DNA of 64,000 nt from Piliocolobus tephrosceles (Eukaryota; Chordata; Mammalia; Primates; Cercopithecidae): the NCBI RefSeq assembly GCF_002776525.5, contig NC_045446.1:64748558-64812557 (forward strand). Reading direction: 5' to 3'. Shown here piece by piece: positions 1 to 11,800 of the stretch. Under the pieces are notes generated by a model. The model had not been told where the DNA came from, searched no databases, and saw nothing but the letters and a program-made list of their open reading frames with translations. Made by a program: the position numbers and the translations under genes. Positions within the stretch are counted from its first letter, which is position 1. Each line of letters begins with the position of its first letter.

Positions 1-1189
1 TGAGTCTTGGGGTACTGGCAGAGCTGTGGCTCGAATTCCCAGAGTTCCAGGTGGTGGGACTCACCGCTCTGGCAGGGTGCTTTTGGAGACATGTGTTGTG
101 GAGGCCGAATGTCTGCACCAACCAAAACCTGGCACTGTTGGCATTGTAGAGTGAACACAACCCAAAAATGATATGCCATCTGTTCTGCCCTGGCTGCCTC
201 AGCCCTACCAGCACTGGTCATGTCTAAAGGTCATCGTATTGAGGAAGTTCCTGAACTTCCTTTGGTAATCGAAGATAAAGTTGAAGGCTACAAGAAGACC
301 AAGGAAGCTGTTTTGCTCCTTAAGAAACTTAAAGCCTGGAATGATATCAAAAAGGTCTATGCCTCTCAGTGAATGAGAGCTGGCAAAGGCAAAATGAGAA
401 ACCGTCGCCGTATCAAGCACAGGGGGCCGTGCATCATCTATAATGAGAATAATGGTATCATCAAGGCCTTCAGAAACATCCCTGGAATTACTCTGCTTAA
501 TGTAAGCAAACTGAACACTTTGAAGCTTGCTCCTGGTGGGCATGTGGGACGTTTCTGCATCTGGACTGAGAGTGCTTTCTGGAAGTTAGATGAATTGTAT
601 GGCACTTGGTGTAAAGCCGCTTCCCTCAAGAGTAATTACAATCTTCCCATGCACAAGATGATTAATACAGATCTTAGCAGAATCTTGAAAAGCCCAGAGA
701 TCCAAAGAGCCCTTCAAGCACCACGCAAGAAGATTCATCGCAGAGTCCTAAAGAAGAACCCACTGAAAAATCTGAGAATCATGTTGAAGCTAAACCCATA
801 TGCAAAGACCATGCACCGGAATACCACTCTTCGCCAGGCCAGGAATCACAAGCTCTGGGTGGATAAGGCAGCTGCTGCAGCAGCAGCGCTAGAAGCCAAA
901 TCAGATGAGAAGGCGGCGGTTGCAGGCAAGAAGCCTGTGGTAGGTAAGAAAGGAAAGAAGGCTGCTGTTGGTGTTAAGAAGCAGAAGAAGCCTCTAGTGG
1001 GAAAAAAGGCAGCAGCTACCGAGAAACCAGCCCCTGAAAAGAAGCCTGCAGAAAAGAAACCTACTACAGAGGAAAAGAAGCCTGCTGCATAAACTCTTAA
1101 ATTTGATTATTCCATAAGGGTCACATCATTTTGGACAGCTTCTTTTGAAAAAATACCTGATCATACAGGCAGTGAGAAAAAAAAAAAAA
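1..1189 (+). pseudogene. RPL4P: RPL4 processed pseudogene (5' end outside window)
   Basis: An intronless copy of the ribosomal protein L4 (uL4) coding sequence. The stretch from GGGTHRSGQG through SKGHRIEEVPELP to the alanine/lysine-rich C-terminus ending EEKKPAA matches the L4 family throughout. It is broken: near position 73 one base of GGCCAG is lost and shifts the frame, TGA at 169-171 replaces an Arg codon, and a second TGA at 370-372 replaces another Arg codon. After 373 the frame stays open for 239 residues to TAA at 1090-1092. A 3' UTR-like tail follows, its poly(A) signal decayed to an A run, and then a 13-nt A tract ending at 1189. Lack of introns, the A tail and the stops identify an L1-mediated retrocopy. 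The start lies left of the window, so target-site duplications cannot be checked. Confidence 0.96.
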
Positions 1190-1606
1190 GATTCCTCAAA
1201 TAATCAATTTCCTTAAACTTTTGATTAATGCAAACATCCATGTAGAAAACTATATATACATATCAAACGTATATACCTCAAATCATTTTCCAAACTCAAC
1301 ACACCATGCAACCAGCACCAAGATCAAGAACATTACCTTCATCTCAGAAGCCTCCTCATACTCCCTTCCAGTTTCTACCCTACCAAGGGTAACCACTAAT
1401 CCAGCTAAGTCATTCAACCCTAATATTGGCATGTCCATTGGGTTGGGCTGGGTACTCTAAACAGTGTGGTTGATATAGGAGTTAAGAATAAATCACTTAG
1501 GCAGATAGTAAGAGGATAGGATTCCACGGTAAGGCTTTTCTTTTTAATGAAAAGCAGCCCCAAATCATTTTATAACAAAGACCAGCCTGTAAAGTCGAGC
1601 TGCAGA
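1190..1606. other. Intergenic, no recognised feature
   Basis: AT-rich single-copy-looking sequence between the RPL4 retrocopy and the LTR. No gene or confident repeat seen; the 79-residue open frame at 1221-1460 resembles nothing I recognise. Confidence 0.5.
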
Positions 1607-2052
1607 TGTAGACAAGCAAGTTGGGAGCTTGCATGGGTGAATGTGGACAGGAACTAGGGACTAGACATGTTCAAGATGGCGGCTCCATCATCCCTTCTCT
1701 GCTAGCCACGTGTACAGTAAGGAGCAGACAAGATGGTGCCAGCCAAGGAGAGTTCATTTGCATCATAAGATTAGGGTGGGGATACCAGCCTTCTCCCTGG
1801 GCTGTGTAAATGTCACACCTGATCAAAACAATCTGTGAGCCCTACATAAATCAGACACCGCCTCCTCAAGCTGGACTACAAAGTCCAGCGCATCTGCCAC
1901 CATGATCACTAGGAGACCCCCTCTCTCTATATAAAGAGAACTGTTTCTCTTTCTCTTCTGCCTATTAAACCTCTGCTCCTAAACTCTTTGTGTTAGTGTC
2001 CTAAATTTTCTTGGCGCCAGACTACCAACCCCAGGGTATATAGCCCACACAA
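1607..2052 (+). mobile_element. Solo ERV1-type LTR
   Basis: The block has LTR architecture in the sense direction: AAGATGGCGGCTCC and AAGATGGTGCC motifs upstream, a TATATAAA box at 1928-1935, an ATTAAA poly(A) signal at 1964-1969 followed by a T/G-rich stretch, and an end resembling the GGTATATAGCCC-type ends of class I LTRs. No gag, pol or env remains are next to it, so it is probably a solo LTR left by recombination. Subfamily not determined; edges are approximate and no clear target duplication was found. Confidence 0.7.
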
Positions 2053-2257
2053 TGTAGCCACTGCACTGTCATCTGCTCCATTTGGCATAGGGATAGTATC
2101 AAGACTCTTCCCTGGCCAATTATCTTGACTTACTTCCCACTCCTGTGGAGCACTGACAAGAGGCCTGAGTTCTGATCCCACAGCAACCACCTAATAATTC
2201 TGGAAAAATCTACTTCTCTCTAAGCCTCAACAATCTAGTCTCTAAACTGTGGACAAT

Positions 2258-2560
2258 GGCCAGGTGCAGTGGCTCACACTTGTAATCCCAGCACTTTGGG
2301 AGGCAGAGGCAGGCGGATCACTTGAGGTCAGAAATTCAAGACCAGCCTGGCCAACAAGGCAAAACCCCCTCTCTACTAAAAATACAGTTTGGTGTGGTGG
2401 TGCATGCCTGCAATCCCAGCTACTCAGGAGGTGGAGGCATGAGAATCGCATGAACCTGTAAGGCAGAGAGATTGCAGTGAGTGAAGATCGTGCCACTGCA
2501 CTCCAGCCTGGGCGACAGAGCGAGACTCCATCTCAAAAAATAAAACAAAATAAATTAATA
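2258..2560 (+). mobile_element. Alu (sense)
   Basis: Full dimeric Alu starting GGCCAGGTGCAGTGGCTCAC and ending in a mixed A/T tail. It directly abuts the next Alu at 2561. Confidence 0.95.
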
Positions 2561-3029
2561 GGCCGGCCGTGGTGGCTCACGCCTGTAATCCCAGCACTTT
2601 GGGAGGCGGAGGCGGGCGGATTGCCTGAGATTGGGAGTTCAAGACCAGCCTGACCAACATGGAGAAACCTGTCTCTACTAAAAATACAAAATGAGGCACA
2701 TGTATACATATGTAACAAACCTGCAGGTTGTGCACATGTACCCTAGAACTTAAAGTATAAAAAAAAAAGTTACAATTTTTAGGTACAAGAATATTTGTAT
2801 TTTAGATGTTGAAACACACACAAAATAAAATAAAATTAAAATTAAAATACAAAATTAGCTGGGCATGGTGGCACATGCCTGTAATCCCAGCTACTCGGGA
2901 AGCTGAGGCATGAGAATCTCTTGAACCCGGGAGGCGGAGGTTGTGGTGAGCCGAGATTGTGCCATTGCACTCCAGCCTGGGCAACAGGAGCAAAATTCCA
3001 TCTCAAAATAAATAAATAAATAAATAAAA
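2561..3029 (+). mobile_element. Alu (sense) split by an L1 insert
   Basis: The left arm runs 2561-2692 and the right arm resumes at 2844, ending in an (AAAT)n tail near 3029. The break lies in the central A-rich linker. The 12 bases AAAATACAAAAT occur on both sides (2681-2692 and 2844-2855), as a target-site duplication would. Confidence 0.93.
2693..2843 (+). mobile_element. 5'-truncated L1 3' end with probable 3' transduction
   Basis: 2693-2770 carries the L1PA-type 3' UTR end (ACATATGTAACAAACCTGCA, then CCCTAGAACTTAAAGTATAA and an A run). A further ~60 bp of unrelated sequence follows (2771-2818), then a second A-rich tail (2820-2843) before the target duplication. A first poly(A), unique sequence and a second A tail inside one pair of duplications is what read-through past the L1 signal produces. 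Confidence 0.75.
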
Positions 3030-3436
3030 TATGGACAATATAATGCATTTGCAGCATTGCTATGAGGACTAAATGAAATATTGCTCTCAAAGTACCTGGT
3101 ACAGTGTGTCTGGTATATAATAATGTAATAGTCAATGATTATAGATTTTATTGTGTGCAGGTACTACGTGAGGGTTTTAGGTATATTACCTCATTTATAA
3201 TTGGCCAAATAGAATTATTTGATTTTCTCATCTGCTTCCAGTTTTTCATGTCTCAGTCAAGGGCATCACCACTTACCTAAAGATTTATGTTCCATATCTA
3301 GGTATTTTCCTTGATTCCTGTTTTTTCCACACTCCACTCATCTAATTCATCAGCAGGTTTTGCTGACTAGCAGAAAACTCAAGTCACTCAGTTCTCTCAA
3401 TTTCCACTACCACTACTCTATTTTTAAAAATGTATT
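3030..3436. other. Intergenic, no recognised feature
   Basis: Unique-looking sequence with possible MIR-like fragments around 3050-3210 (ATGAGGACTAAATGAAATA); no gene seen. Confidence 0.45.
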
Positions 3437-3734
3437 GGCTGGGCACGGTGGCTTACGCCTGTAATCCCAGCACTTTGGGAGGCCGACGCAGGTGGATCAC
3501 CTGAGGTTAGGAGTTCAATACCAGCCTGGCCAACATGGCGAAACCCTGTCTCTACTAAAAGTCCAAAAAATTAGCTGGGCGTGGTGGTGGGCACCAGTAA
3601 TCCCAGCAACTTGGGAGGCAGAGGCAGGAGAATCACTTGAACCCAGGAGGCAGAGGTTGCAGTGAGCCGAGACTGCACCATTGCACTCCAACCTGGGGAA
3701 CAGGAGCAAAACTCCATCTCAAAAAAAGAAAAAA
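3437..3734 (+). mobile_element. Alu (sense)
   Basis: GGCTGGGCACGGTGGCTTACGCC head, both arms, A-rich tail. Forms an inverted pair with the antisense Alu that begins at its tail. Confidence 0.95.
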
Positions 3735-4027
3735 TTACTATTTTTTGAGACAGGGTCTCACCCTGTCACCCAGGCTGTATGCAGTGGCGTTATCAAGTGC
3801 TCACTGCAGCCTGTACCTCCTGGGCTCAATCCATCCTCCCACTTCAGAGCTGGGACCACAGACCACAGGCTTGCACCACCACCATGGCTTTTTTTTTTTT
3901 TTTTTTAAGTAGAGATGGAGTTTCACTATGTTGCTGAGGCTGGTCTTGAAATCTTGGGGCTCAAGTGATCCCCTTGCCTTGGCCTCCCAAAGCGCTGGGA
4001 TTGTAGGTGTGACCTACTGTGTCCGGC
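3735..4027 (-). mobile_element. Old, diverged Alu (antisense)
   Basis: Starts at TTTTTTGAGACAGGGTCTC and ends CTACTGTGTCCGGC. A long T run (3891-3906) replaces the linker. Many substitutions suggest an AluJ-age copy. Confidence 0.9.
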
Positions 4028-4040
4028 ACTGCTACCCTAC

Positions 4041-4338
4041 TTTATTTATTTATTTTGAGAGGGGGTCTCACTCTGTTTCCCAGGCTAGAGTGCAGTGGCA
4101 TGATCTCAGCTCACCGCAACCTCTGTCTCCCAGGTTCAAGTGATTCTCCTGCCTCAGCCTACCAAGTAGCTGGGATTATAGGCGTGTGCCACCACACCTG
4201 GCTAATTTTTGTATTTTTAGTAGAGACAGGGTTTCACCATGTTGGCCAGGCTGGTCTCAAACTCCTGACCTCAGGTGATCTGCCTGCCTCGGCCTCCCAA
4301 AGTGCTGGGATTACAGGTGTGAGCCACTGCGCTGAGCC
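4041..4338 (-). mobile_element. Alu (antisense)
   Basis: (TTTA)n tail, GAGGGGGTCTCACTCTG, both arms, head GAGCCACTGCGCTGAGCC. The 210-residue open frame across this and the next Alu is repeat-derived. Confidence 0.95.
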
Positions 4339-4344
4339 ATTTCA

Positions 4345-4635
4345 TTTTATTTTTAGACTGAGTCTCCCTCTGTTTCCCAAGCTGAAGTGCAGTGGCATGA
4401 TCTTGGCTCACTGCAACCTCCACCTCCTGGATTCAAGACATTCTCCTGCCTCAGCCCCGCGAGTAGCTGGGACTATAGGCACGTGGCACCATGCCCAGCT
4501 AATTTTTATATTTTTAGTAGAGACAGGAGTTCACTATGTTGGCCAGGCAGGTCTCGAACTCCTGACCTCAGGTGATTCATTCCCCTCGGCCTCCCAAAGT
4601 GCTGGGATTACAGGCGTTAGTCACCGCACCCGGTC
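4345..4635 (-). mobile_element. Alu (antisense)
   Basis: Tandem, head-to-tail with the previous Alu; ends at TCACCGCACCCGGTC. Confidence 0.94.
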
Positions 4636-5569
4636 TGCTGCCCTATTTTAAACCACCACTATCCTTCACTTAAATATCTCAGAATGTAAGCTACATGTGA
4701 ACAGGCTCGGTTTATTATTGTGCATAGCTGCAACCCCAGCACTTCAGCACTCAGAATAGTATCTGGCCTTTCTCAGGATTTTGCTGTGCTTTGAATGAAT
4801 GCATGTTGTAACAAGCCTTTGAAGTAGGTACTGTTATTATTCCCATTTTATAGATAAGGAAATGGGCTCCTAGTGGCTAAAGAATTACCTAAGTTTACAC
4901 AACAAACTGCAAAACGAGGATTCAAACCCAGTAAGTCTGATTCACGTATGCACTACAGCTGCAGTAGTGAACTGCACCAGCTTATGCTGAAGTCAATTAT
5001 TAAAGATTTTTGGGGGGTGATACTAGGAGAAATTTGAGTTGAAATTCCACAACCTGATAACTTTTCTCCAAGTTTTCCTGAGAACACAGCTCGTGCACCT
5101 CTTCACATTCTCCTAGGCACAACTATTTGGTTTCTCCCAAGTATCTCTCACCCGCCTCTTCTCCTAACAATCCAGAGATAATGAACTCTTTTCCAGCAAA
5201 TTCTCCTGCCTCTATCCCAAACACTCGGCCTCTCCTCATCCCCTCTGGAAAAACCTTCCCTAATTTCTCAACTTTGAGGGATTATAACAGGCAGTACTTT
5301 TCCCCAGTTGGCAGCACTACTAAAATTACTTGTTTTCAATAGTTCCCTTTTATCCGGGCTTTCCCGGGTTTCATCAACCGCAGCCAACCTCGGTAGGGAA
5401 ATATTATATCCAATGACATCTGTTGAGAGACCATATTCACTAATGTTTATTACAGTATAATAATAATAATTGTTCTATTTTATCGTTAGTTATTTTTGTT
5501 AATCTCTTACTGTGCCTAATTTATAAATTAAACTTTAACACAAGCACGTAGGTATAGGAAAAAACTAGC
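4636..5569. other. Upstream flank of POLD3 with a MIR fragment
   Basis: 4805-4965 reads as an antisense MIR (TTATTCCCATTTTATAGATA, then GATTCAAACCCAGTAAGTCTGA). The rest, including the TA-rich stretch 5440-5540, shows no gene and no clear repeat. Confidence 0.55.
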
Positions 5570-5789
5570 CAGGAGGCCCCGCACTTCGCTGCTTCCTACT
5601 AGCTCTGCCTACTTCAGTCTGCGCAGTCTCCATAACTAGTTTGACTCGCAGAGGGCCGCCGTAGTGCGTCGCTTCCGTTGCCGGGGAAACGACCCGGGAC
5701 CTGGGAGGGAGCAAAGACGTTTCCCGCCGGCGGGAGCTGTGTCTGTGGTTGAGAAAGGGGCTAGAGGCGGGTCCCAGCGCTGCCGCACC
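5570..5789 (+). promoter_or_regulatory. POLD3: POLD3 core promoter and 5' UTR
   Basis: GC- and CpG-rich sequence directly upstream of the start codon, with no TATA box where one would be needed, as in most replication-gene promoters. Visible candidate sites are TCTGCGCAGT (NRF1-like half site, near 5617), an ETS core on the minus strand (GCTTCCG, 5671-5677) and E2F-type sites at 5720-5735. No ATG occurs between 5641 and the start codon, so no upstream AUG competes if transcription begins there. The start site is inferred; CpG richness continues to about 6120. Confidence 0.75.
5720..5735. promoter_or_regulatory. Overlapping inverted E2F-type sites
   Basis: TTTCCCGCC at 5720-5728 fits the E2F consensus TTTSSCGC. 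It forms one half of a perfect 14-bp palindrome (TCCCGCC/GGCGGGA, 5722-5735), giving one E2F core on each strand about 60 bp upstream of the ATG. Binding is inference from the motif. Confidence 0.6.
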
Positions 5790-5849
5790 ATGGCGGACCA
5801 GCTTTATCTGGAAAATATAGACGAGTTCGTCACGGACCAAAACAAGATC
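5790..5849 (+). CDS. POLD3: POLD3 coding exon 1 (residues 1-20)
   Basis: Encodes MADQLYLENIDEFVTDQNKI, the first helix of the POLD2-binding domain. Donor ATC|GTGAGC, phase 0. The frame is open through the donor into intron 1 until about 6077, so intron retention would add a glycine/arginine-rich tail with no family resemblance. Confidence 0.97.
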
Positions 5850-8800
5850 GTGAGCAGCTACTACTGGGGAACGCGGGCGTGCGACCGGGGTCCTGGGCCC
5901 TGCTGGGGCGGCGGGAGCCTTGACCCTCTCTCTGCGGTGGCTTCGTGGGGAGCAGGGGGAGACAGGTCCCCACGAGGGGACCTGGGCGAGCTCTGTGCCC
6001 CAGGGCGAGCGAGGACTCGTCGGGAAGGTCCTCCGGCACACACGGAAGTCCGCGTCCCTTGGGTGGGCGTGCTCTGAACAGAGCCTGGGGCTGGAGCCGC
6101 GGAGACCGGGCGCGTAGGGAGGGCCGTTGGCTGAGTATTTCTAAGGCGTCCCTACACCTATCTTTTAAGGTGGTTGGCGTTTAAAGTTTTACGTTTATAG
6201 TTGAGGAAATCGTGTCTTAACTGTGTTAAGTTACAAGTTGTGTAACCTCCAGATACTGTTTCCTCTTCCTGGAAATTTAAGCATTGATAGAGGTTTGACC
6301 CGCCTCACAGGGGTGCGGTAAAGATCAAGCGAGATGATGGATGTGAGTGCACTTTTCAAACCTTGATGATCGAGTGCATGCTGTGTGCCAAGGCACTTTC
6401 ATCTTTACAGTGACCTCCCCGCAACCTACCCCAGGACGGTGGTGGTATCCTTAGATGAGGAAATTGAATCTGAGGGGCCAAATCACTTGTTTATTTCCGG
6501 TTGGTAAAGGATAGGCAATTTTTCAACCTACGTCTGTCCTCTTACTAATGCTTTCTTCTACATCACACTGCCTTTGCCTAACCTGTGCAAGTCTTCTAAC
6601 TATTGGAAGCTTGACATTTGGAATTGGAAGAGACTTTGAGAGAAGAGAGTGCAGGGATGAAGGCTTGATGCTGGTAGTTCCCAATCTGATCTCTTATAAA
6701 AATGTTTACCCACTTTGTTCATTTCCTGACCCCTGCACCACCTGCGCCCTTTAATGTTTGCATGGGTGCAACTTTCTTTAGAAGTTTCTGAGACATCACA
6801 CTTTAAAGTCATCTAGCTTCTGCATGAGTTTTAGGATGGCTTTGGCTGGTGGTCCCAAAAAAAAGACATCATGAGGAAAGGGCGTAAGTAAAACAAGGAA
6901 TGTGAGGAAAATGAGAGCTTTTTCTGTTAGGTATGTTCAACCTGTCTTTTTAGATTATTTTTCATTAGTTCATGAAACAAACTTACTAGCATTTTTAAGA
7001 TAAATAACTTGGTCCTGCCTACCCAGATAGATAGTTCTTGGCAAAGCTGCAGTGGCATTTGTTGTAATTTATAAGGCATAACCATCTAAGAATAGGAATC
7101 TTTAGGAACAGACTCTCGGGACTGATCCGCACTCTGGAGTCATCTAATAAAACATTTGAAAATTTTTTTCTTCTTACAGGTGACGTACAAATGGCTGAGC
7201 TATACCCTAGGGGTTCATGTTAACCAGGCCAAACAGTAAGTCCAATTTACTACCAATTTTAATCACATGGGAGTTTTTTGTTTTGTTTTTTGTTGTGCTT
7301 TGCTTTTAACTCTACAGATAGCCTATAGATTAGAGCTAATTTTCTGGGTAAATGAAAATAATACTCTTTTTACTACCTTTTGTCTTGTTTAAAATATTGG
7401 TGGACTTGTATTAGGTTGGTGCAAAAATAATCGTGGTTTTTGCCATTACTTTTGCAGCAACCTAAATATATAAAGGTATGATGGTAAATTTATTGGATTT
7501 ATTTGCAGCCTTGGGCTCTGGTTAACGTCACTTTGTTAATTCAAATTTATTAAATGGCCTGCCCAGTTCTGTTTACATCTCGGATTTGTATGTTTGTTTC
7601 TTACATCTTCACTGTGTTTTCACATGTTCTTCTTAGGCTCATTTCTGGATGTTATTGAAATGCTTCCATAATGAGGTCAACAGGTGTTGGACACAAGCTG
7701 TATGACAGTATAAGAGATGGGAGAACTATTTAAGTGAAACTGAAAAGAATATGTTTAGGCTGGTGCAGAACATTATTATTCTTGAATTTTGCCATATCAC
7801 CTTTTCTTACTGAAACCTTGATCCAGTTTGAAACCAGAGGGGAAAAGGCAAGCTTTTGAAATAACTTTAGAATGTTTTGACCTGCATAGGTGGCCAGTAT
7901 CATCTGTGTCCCAAAAGGGGGAATTAGTAAACAGGTTGAGGACACAAATATTGGGTTAATTGCTCAGTTAGTTTGTTTTATTCCTAAGGATGGTCTGAGT
8001 TTTCTCTATTCTTTTGAGTTGTACGAACTTTTTTTTTTTCTGTTTTCTTTTTTTTGAGACAGAGCCTTGCTCTGTCACCCAGGCTGGAGTGCAGAGGCGT
8101 GCACTCAGCTCACTGCAACCTCTGCCTCCCAGGTTCAAGCAATTCTCCTGCCTCAGTCTCCCAAGTAGCTGGGATTACAGGCGCCCACCACCACACCCAG
8201 ATAATTTTTATATTTTTAGTAGAGATGGGATTTCACTAACTTCAAATGATCCGCCTGCCAGAGCCTCCCAAATTGCTGGGATTACAGATGTGAGCCACCA
8301 TGCCTGAAGGAGCCATAGGAACATTCTTTGAGCCTTAAGAATGTTCTACAAGTCTTAGAAAGTTCCTAGGCTCTAGAATGGGTTGCTTTGACTCTAGTCT
8401 GATTTTGGTGGTGGTGGTTAGGCTTTCAAACCTGAAAGTCTTAGCCTAGGGATAGATTGGGACTAGTTTTGACTGAGATTGCCCAAGAGCAGCAGGCCCA
8501 AACCCAAGAGGTTCAGTTAACTTTGGGAATGGATACCTATGGGTTATTGTTCGTTGTGGTTATGGATGTTTAAAGTGAAATTAGGCAACTGTTACTAAGC
8601 CTATTGGGATATAAAGATGTATACTGTGAACTAGAGTTCCCTAAAGGTGAAATGAAGATGCCTGCAATTTTACTGTAGCTACCTGATTACGTCTAATTTT
8701 TGTAGCATTAATGCACTGTCTAGCTCCTGCCTATCTACCCAACTTCATTTCATACCACTTTCTACCTCACTTACTATATTCTAGCCATATTTGCCTTTCT

Positions 8801-11800
8801 GTTCTCCAAATATGCCAAGCGTATTCTCACTTTAGGATCCCTCTGCCTGGAATGCTCTTTCAGCTGTCCTCGTCCTTCAGATTTCAGCTCAGATTTTACA
8901 TGTTACCACTTGTAAGGAATCTTACTAATCCTCCATTTCAAGTATCCCCACCCCTCCCCAACTCTGTCATATCATTCTGTTAATTTCTTTAGTAATTCTC
9001 CCTTTAAAAAGTTTATTGAGATAAAATTCACCAATTTAAGGTGTATAATTCAGTAGTTTTTAGTATATTCACAGAGTTATATCACCACAGTTTTATAACA
9101 TATTCGTCACTCTAAAAAGAAACTACCCACTATCACTCACTCACCATTTCTCCCCTACCTCTACGCCCTCAGCCCTAGACAACCACTCATCTTTCTGCCT
9201 CTAGATTTGCCTGTTCTGAATATGTCGTATAAATGCAATCATATATAGTCTTATAATGTCTGTTATTTTTTCACTTAGCATGCATCACTGCTTAATTTGT
9301 TCTTATGGCTAAATAATATCCCATTATATAATTTATTAGTTTCCAAGGGCTGCCGTAACAATATACTACAAATTGGGTGGCTTAAGACAACAGATATTTA
9401 ATATCTTATAGTACTGGAGGCTAGAAGTGAAAATCAAGGTGTTGGCAGGGCTGTGTGCTCTCTCTGAAATCTATAGGAAAGAATCTCATTCTTTACTTTT
9501 TCTTACCTTTGGTGGTTTGCTGGCAATCATTGGCATTTCTTGGCTTGTAGCTGTGTAATTCCAATCTCTGCCTTCATTGTCATGGCATTCTCCCTGTGTA
9601 TCTGTATCTTTGCATGTGTATCTTATATGAACACCAGTCATATTGAATTACGAATCCACCCTACTCCAATATGACCTCGTCTTAACTAATTACATGTGCA
9701 ATAACTCTATTTCTAAATAAGGTCACATTTTAAGGTATTGGGGGTTAGGGCTTCACCATATCTTTTTGGAGATGTGATTCAGTCTCCAAATATATATGGA
9801 TATAACAAATTTTGTTTATTCATCATTAATAGACATTTGGGTTATTTCCATATTTCGACTGCTATGAATGATGCTGTTATGAACATTCATGTATAAAACA
9901 TTCATCTATAAGTGTTTATATGAACATATATTTTCAGTTATCTTGGGTATATGTATTAGTCCCTTCTCATGCTGCTATGAAGACATATGTGAGATTGAAT
10001 TTATAAAGACGAGGTTTAATTGACTCACAGTTCTGCATGGCTGGGGAGGCCTCAGGAGACTTGGCAGAAGGCATCTTTTCACAGGTTGGCAGGAGAGAGA
10101 ATGAGTGCCGAGCGAAGTGGGAAGCCCCTTGTAAAACCATCAGATTTCGTGAGAACTCACTATCATGAGAAGAGCTTGGGGGAACTGCCCCCATAATTCA
10201 GTTACCTCCACCTGGTCCTGTCTTTGACATGTGGGGATTATTACAATTCAAGTTGAGATCTGGGTGGGGACACAGCCAAACCATATCAGTATCTATACCT
10301 AGGATTGGAATTGCTGGGTTATGAGATAATTCTGTGTTTAACATTTTGAGGAACTGACAAACTATTTTTTAAAATGGCTGCACTGTGTTACCATCCTAAC
10401 AGTATATGAGTATTTCAGTTTCTCTACATTCTGGTCAACACTAACACTTCTTTTTTCCTTTAGACTTCTCGTAGAGGAACTCTTTTTTTTTTTTTTTTTG
10501 AGATGGGGTTTCACTATGTTGCCCAGGCTGGATTTGAACTCAAGGATCTTCCCGCCTCAGCCTCCCAAGTAGCTGTACGGGTGTACGTCACCACACCTGG
10601 CTAAAACTTTTTGTTATGTCTTATTTTAACCATCCTAGCGGATGTGAAGTGGTATCTCATAAATGATGTTGATTTGCATTTTCCTAATGACTAATGATGC
10701 TGAATATCTTTTCATATGCGTCTTGGCCATTTGTGTATCTTTGGAGAAATGATATTCAAAATTTTGCCCATTTCTGTCATTGGGTACTTTTGGTTGTTTT
10801 TGAGTTTTAAGAGTTCTCTATATGTTCTGAATATAAGACCCTGATTGAAAAATGATTTGCAAAAATTTTCTACCATTCTGTGGATTGTCTTTGTACTTTC
10901 TTGATGGTGTGCTTTGAAGTGCAGACATTTTTTTTTGTTGTTGTTGTTTGAGACAGAATGTCACTGTGTTGCCCAAGCTGGAGTGCAGTGGTGTGATCTC
11001 AGCCCACTTCTGCCTTGACTTCCCTGGGCTCAGGTGATTTTCCCACCTCAGCCTCCCAAGTAGCCAGGACTACAGGTGTATGCCACCACACTCAGCTAAT
11101 TTTTTAATGTTTTGTAGAGATGGAGTCTCGCCATGTTTCACAGGCTGGTCCCAGGCTGGTCTTGAACTCCTAGGCTCAAGCCCCTGCCTTGGCCTCCCAA
11201 AGTGCTGGGATTACAGACATGAGCCACCATGCCTGGCCAATGGAAGTTTTTATTGCTGATGAAGTCCAATTTATTTATTTTTCCTTTTGTTGCTTATGCT
11301 TTTTAAAGTTTAAATTTTAAAAGGATTTATTTTCTTTTTGATCTTATTATTATTTATTTTAGTAGAAATGAGATCTCGCTATGTTGCCCAGGCTGGTCTC
11401 AAACTCCTGACCTCAAGTGATCCTCCCACCTTGGCCTCCCAAAATGTTGGAATTACAGATATGAGCCACTGTGCCTGGCCTAAGAAGTTTTTTTTTTTTT
11501 TTTTTTTTGAGACAGAAGCCTTGCTCTGTTGCCTAGGCTGGAGTCCAATGGCGTGATTTCGGCTCACTGCAACCTCCGCCTCCCTGGTTCAAGCCATTCT
11601 CCTGCCTCAGCCTCCCAGGTAGCTGGGACTACAGGCATGTGCCACTATGCCTGGCCAATTTTATTGTATTTTTAGTAGAGATGGGGTTTCACCATGCTGG
11701 CCAGGCTGGTCTCGAACTCCTGACCTCAAGTGATCTGCTCGCCTTGGCCTCCTAAAGTGCTGGGATTACAGATGTGAGCTATCGTGCCCAGCCAAGATTT

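Larger units (their letters stand above)
8998..11340 (-). mobile_element. Old L1 3' end (antisense), broken by four later insertions
   Basis: L1 pieces at 8998-9336, 9796-9951, 10289-10482, 10607-10927 and 11240-11340 read in order as one antisense L1M-type ORF2/3' UTR end (ATGGCTAAATAATATCCCATT, GGAATTGCTGGGTTATGAGA, GTTGATTTGCATTTTCCTAATG, CCATTCTGTGGATTGTCTTT). The gaps are filled by an MLT1 LTR, an MST/THE1 LTR and two Alus. Confidence 0.85.

Noticed and set aside
1607..2052. Complete endogenous retrovirus
   Set aside because: Only LTR features are present; no internal coding region or second LTR in the window.
4019..4651. 210-residue open frame on the + strand
   Set aside because: Runs through two tandem antisense Alus; the protein is the usual Alu translation (VAQAGLELLTSGDPPASASQ type), not a gene.
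5565..6041. 158-residue minus-strand frame over the POLD3 promoter, possible divergent gene
   Set aside because: GC-rich sequence keeps frames open by chance; composition is Pro/Arg/Ser low complexity, with no domain and it overlaps exon 1 on the other strand.
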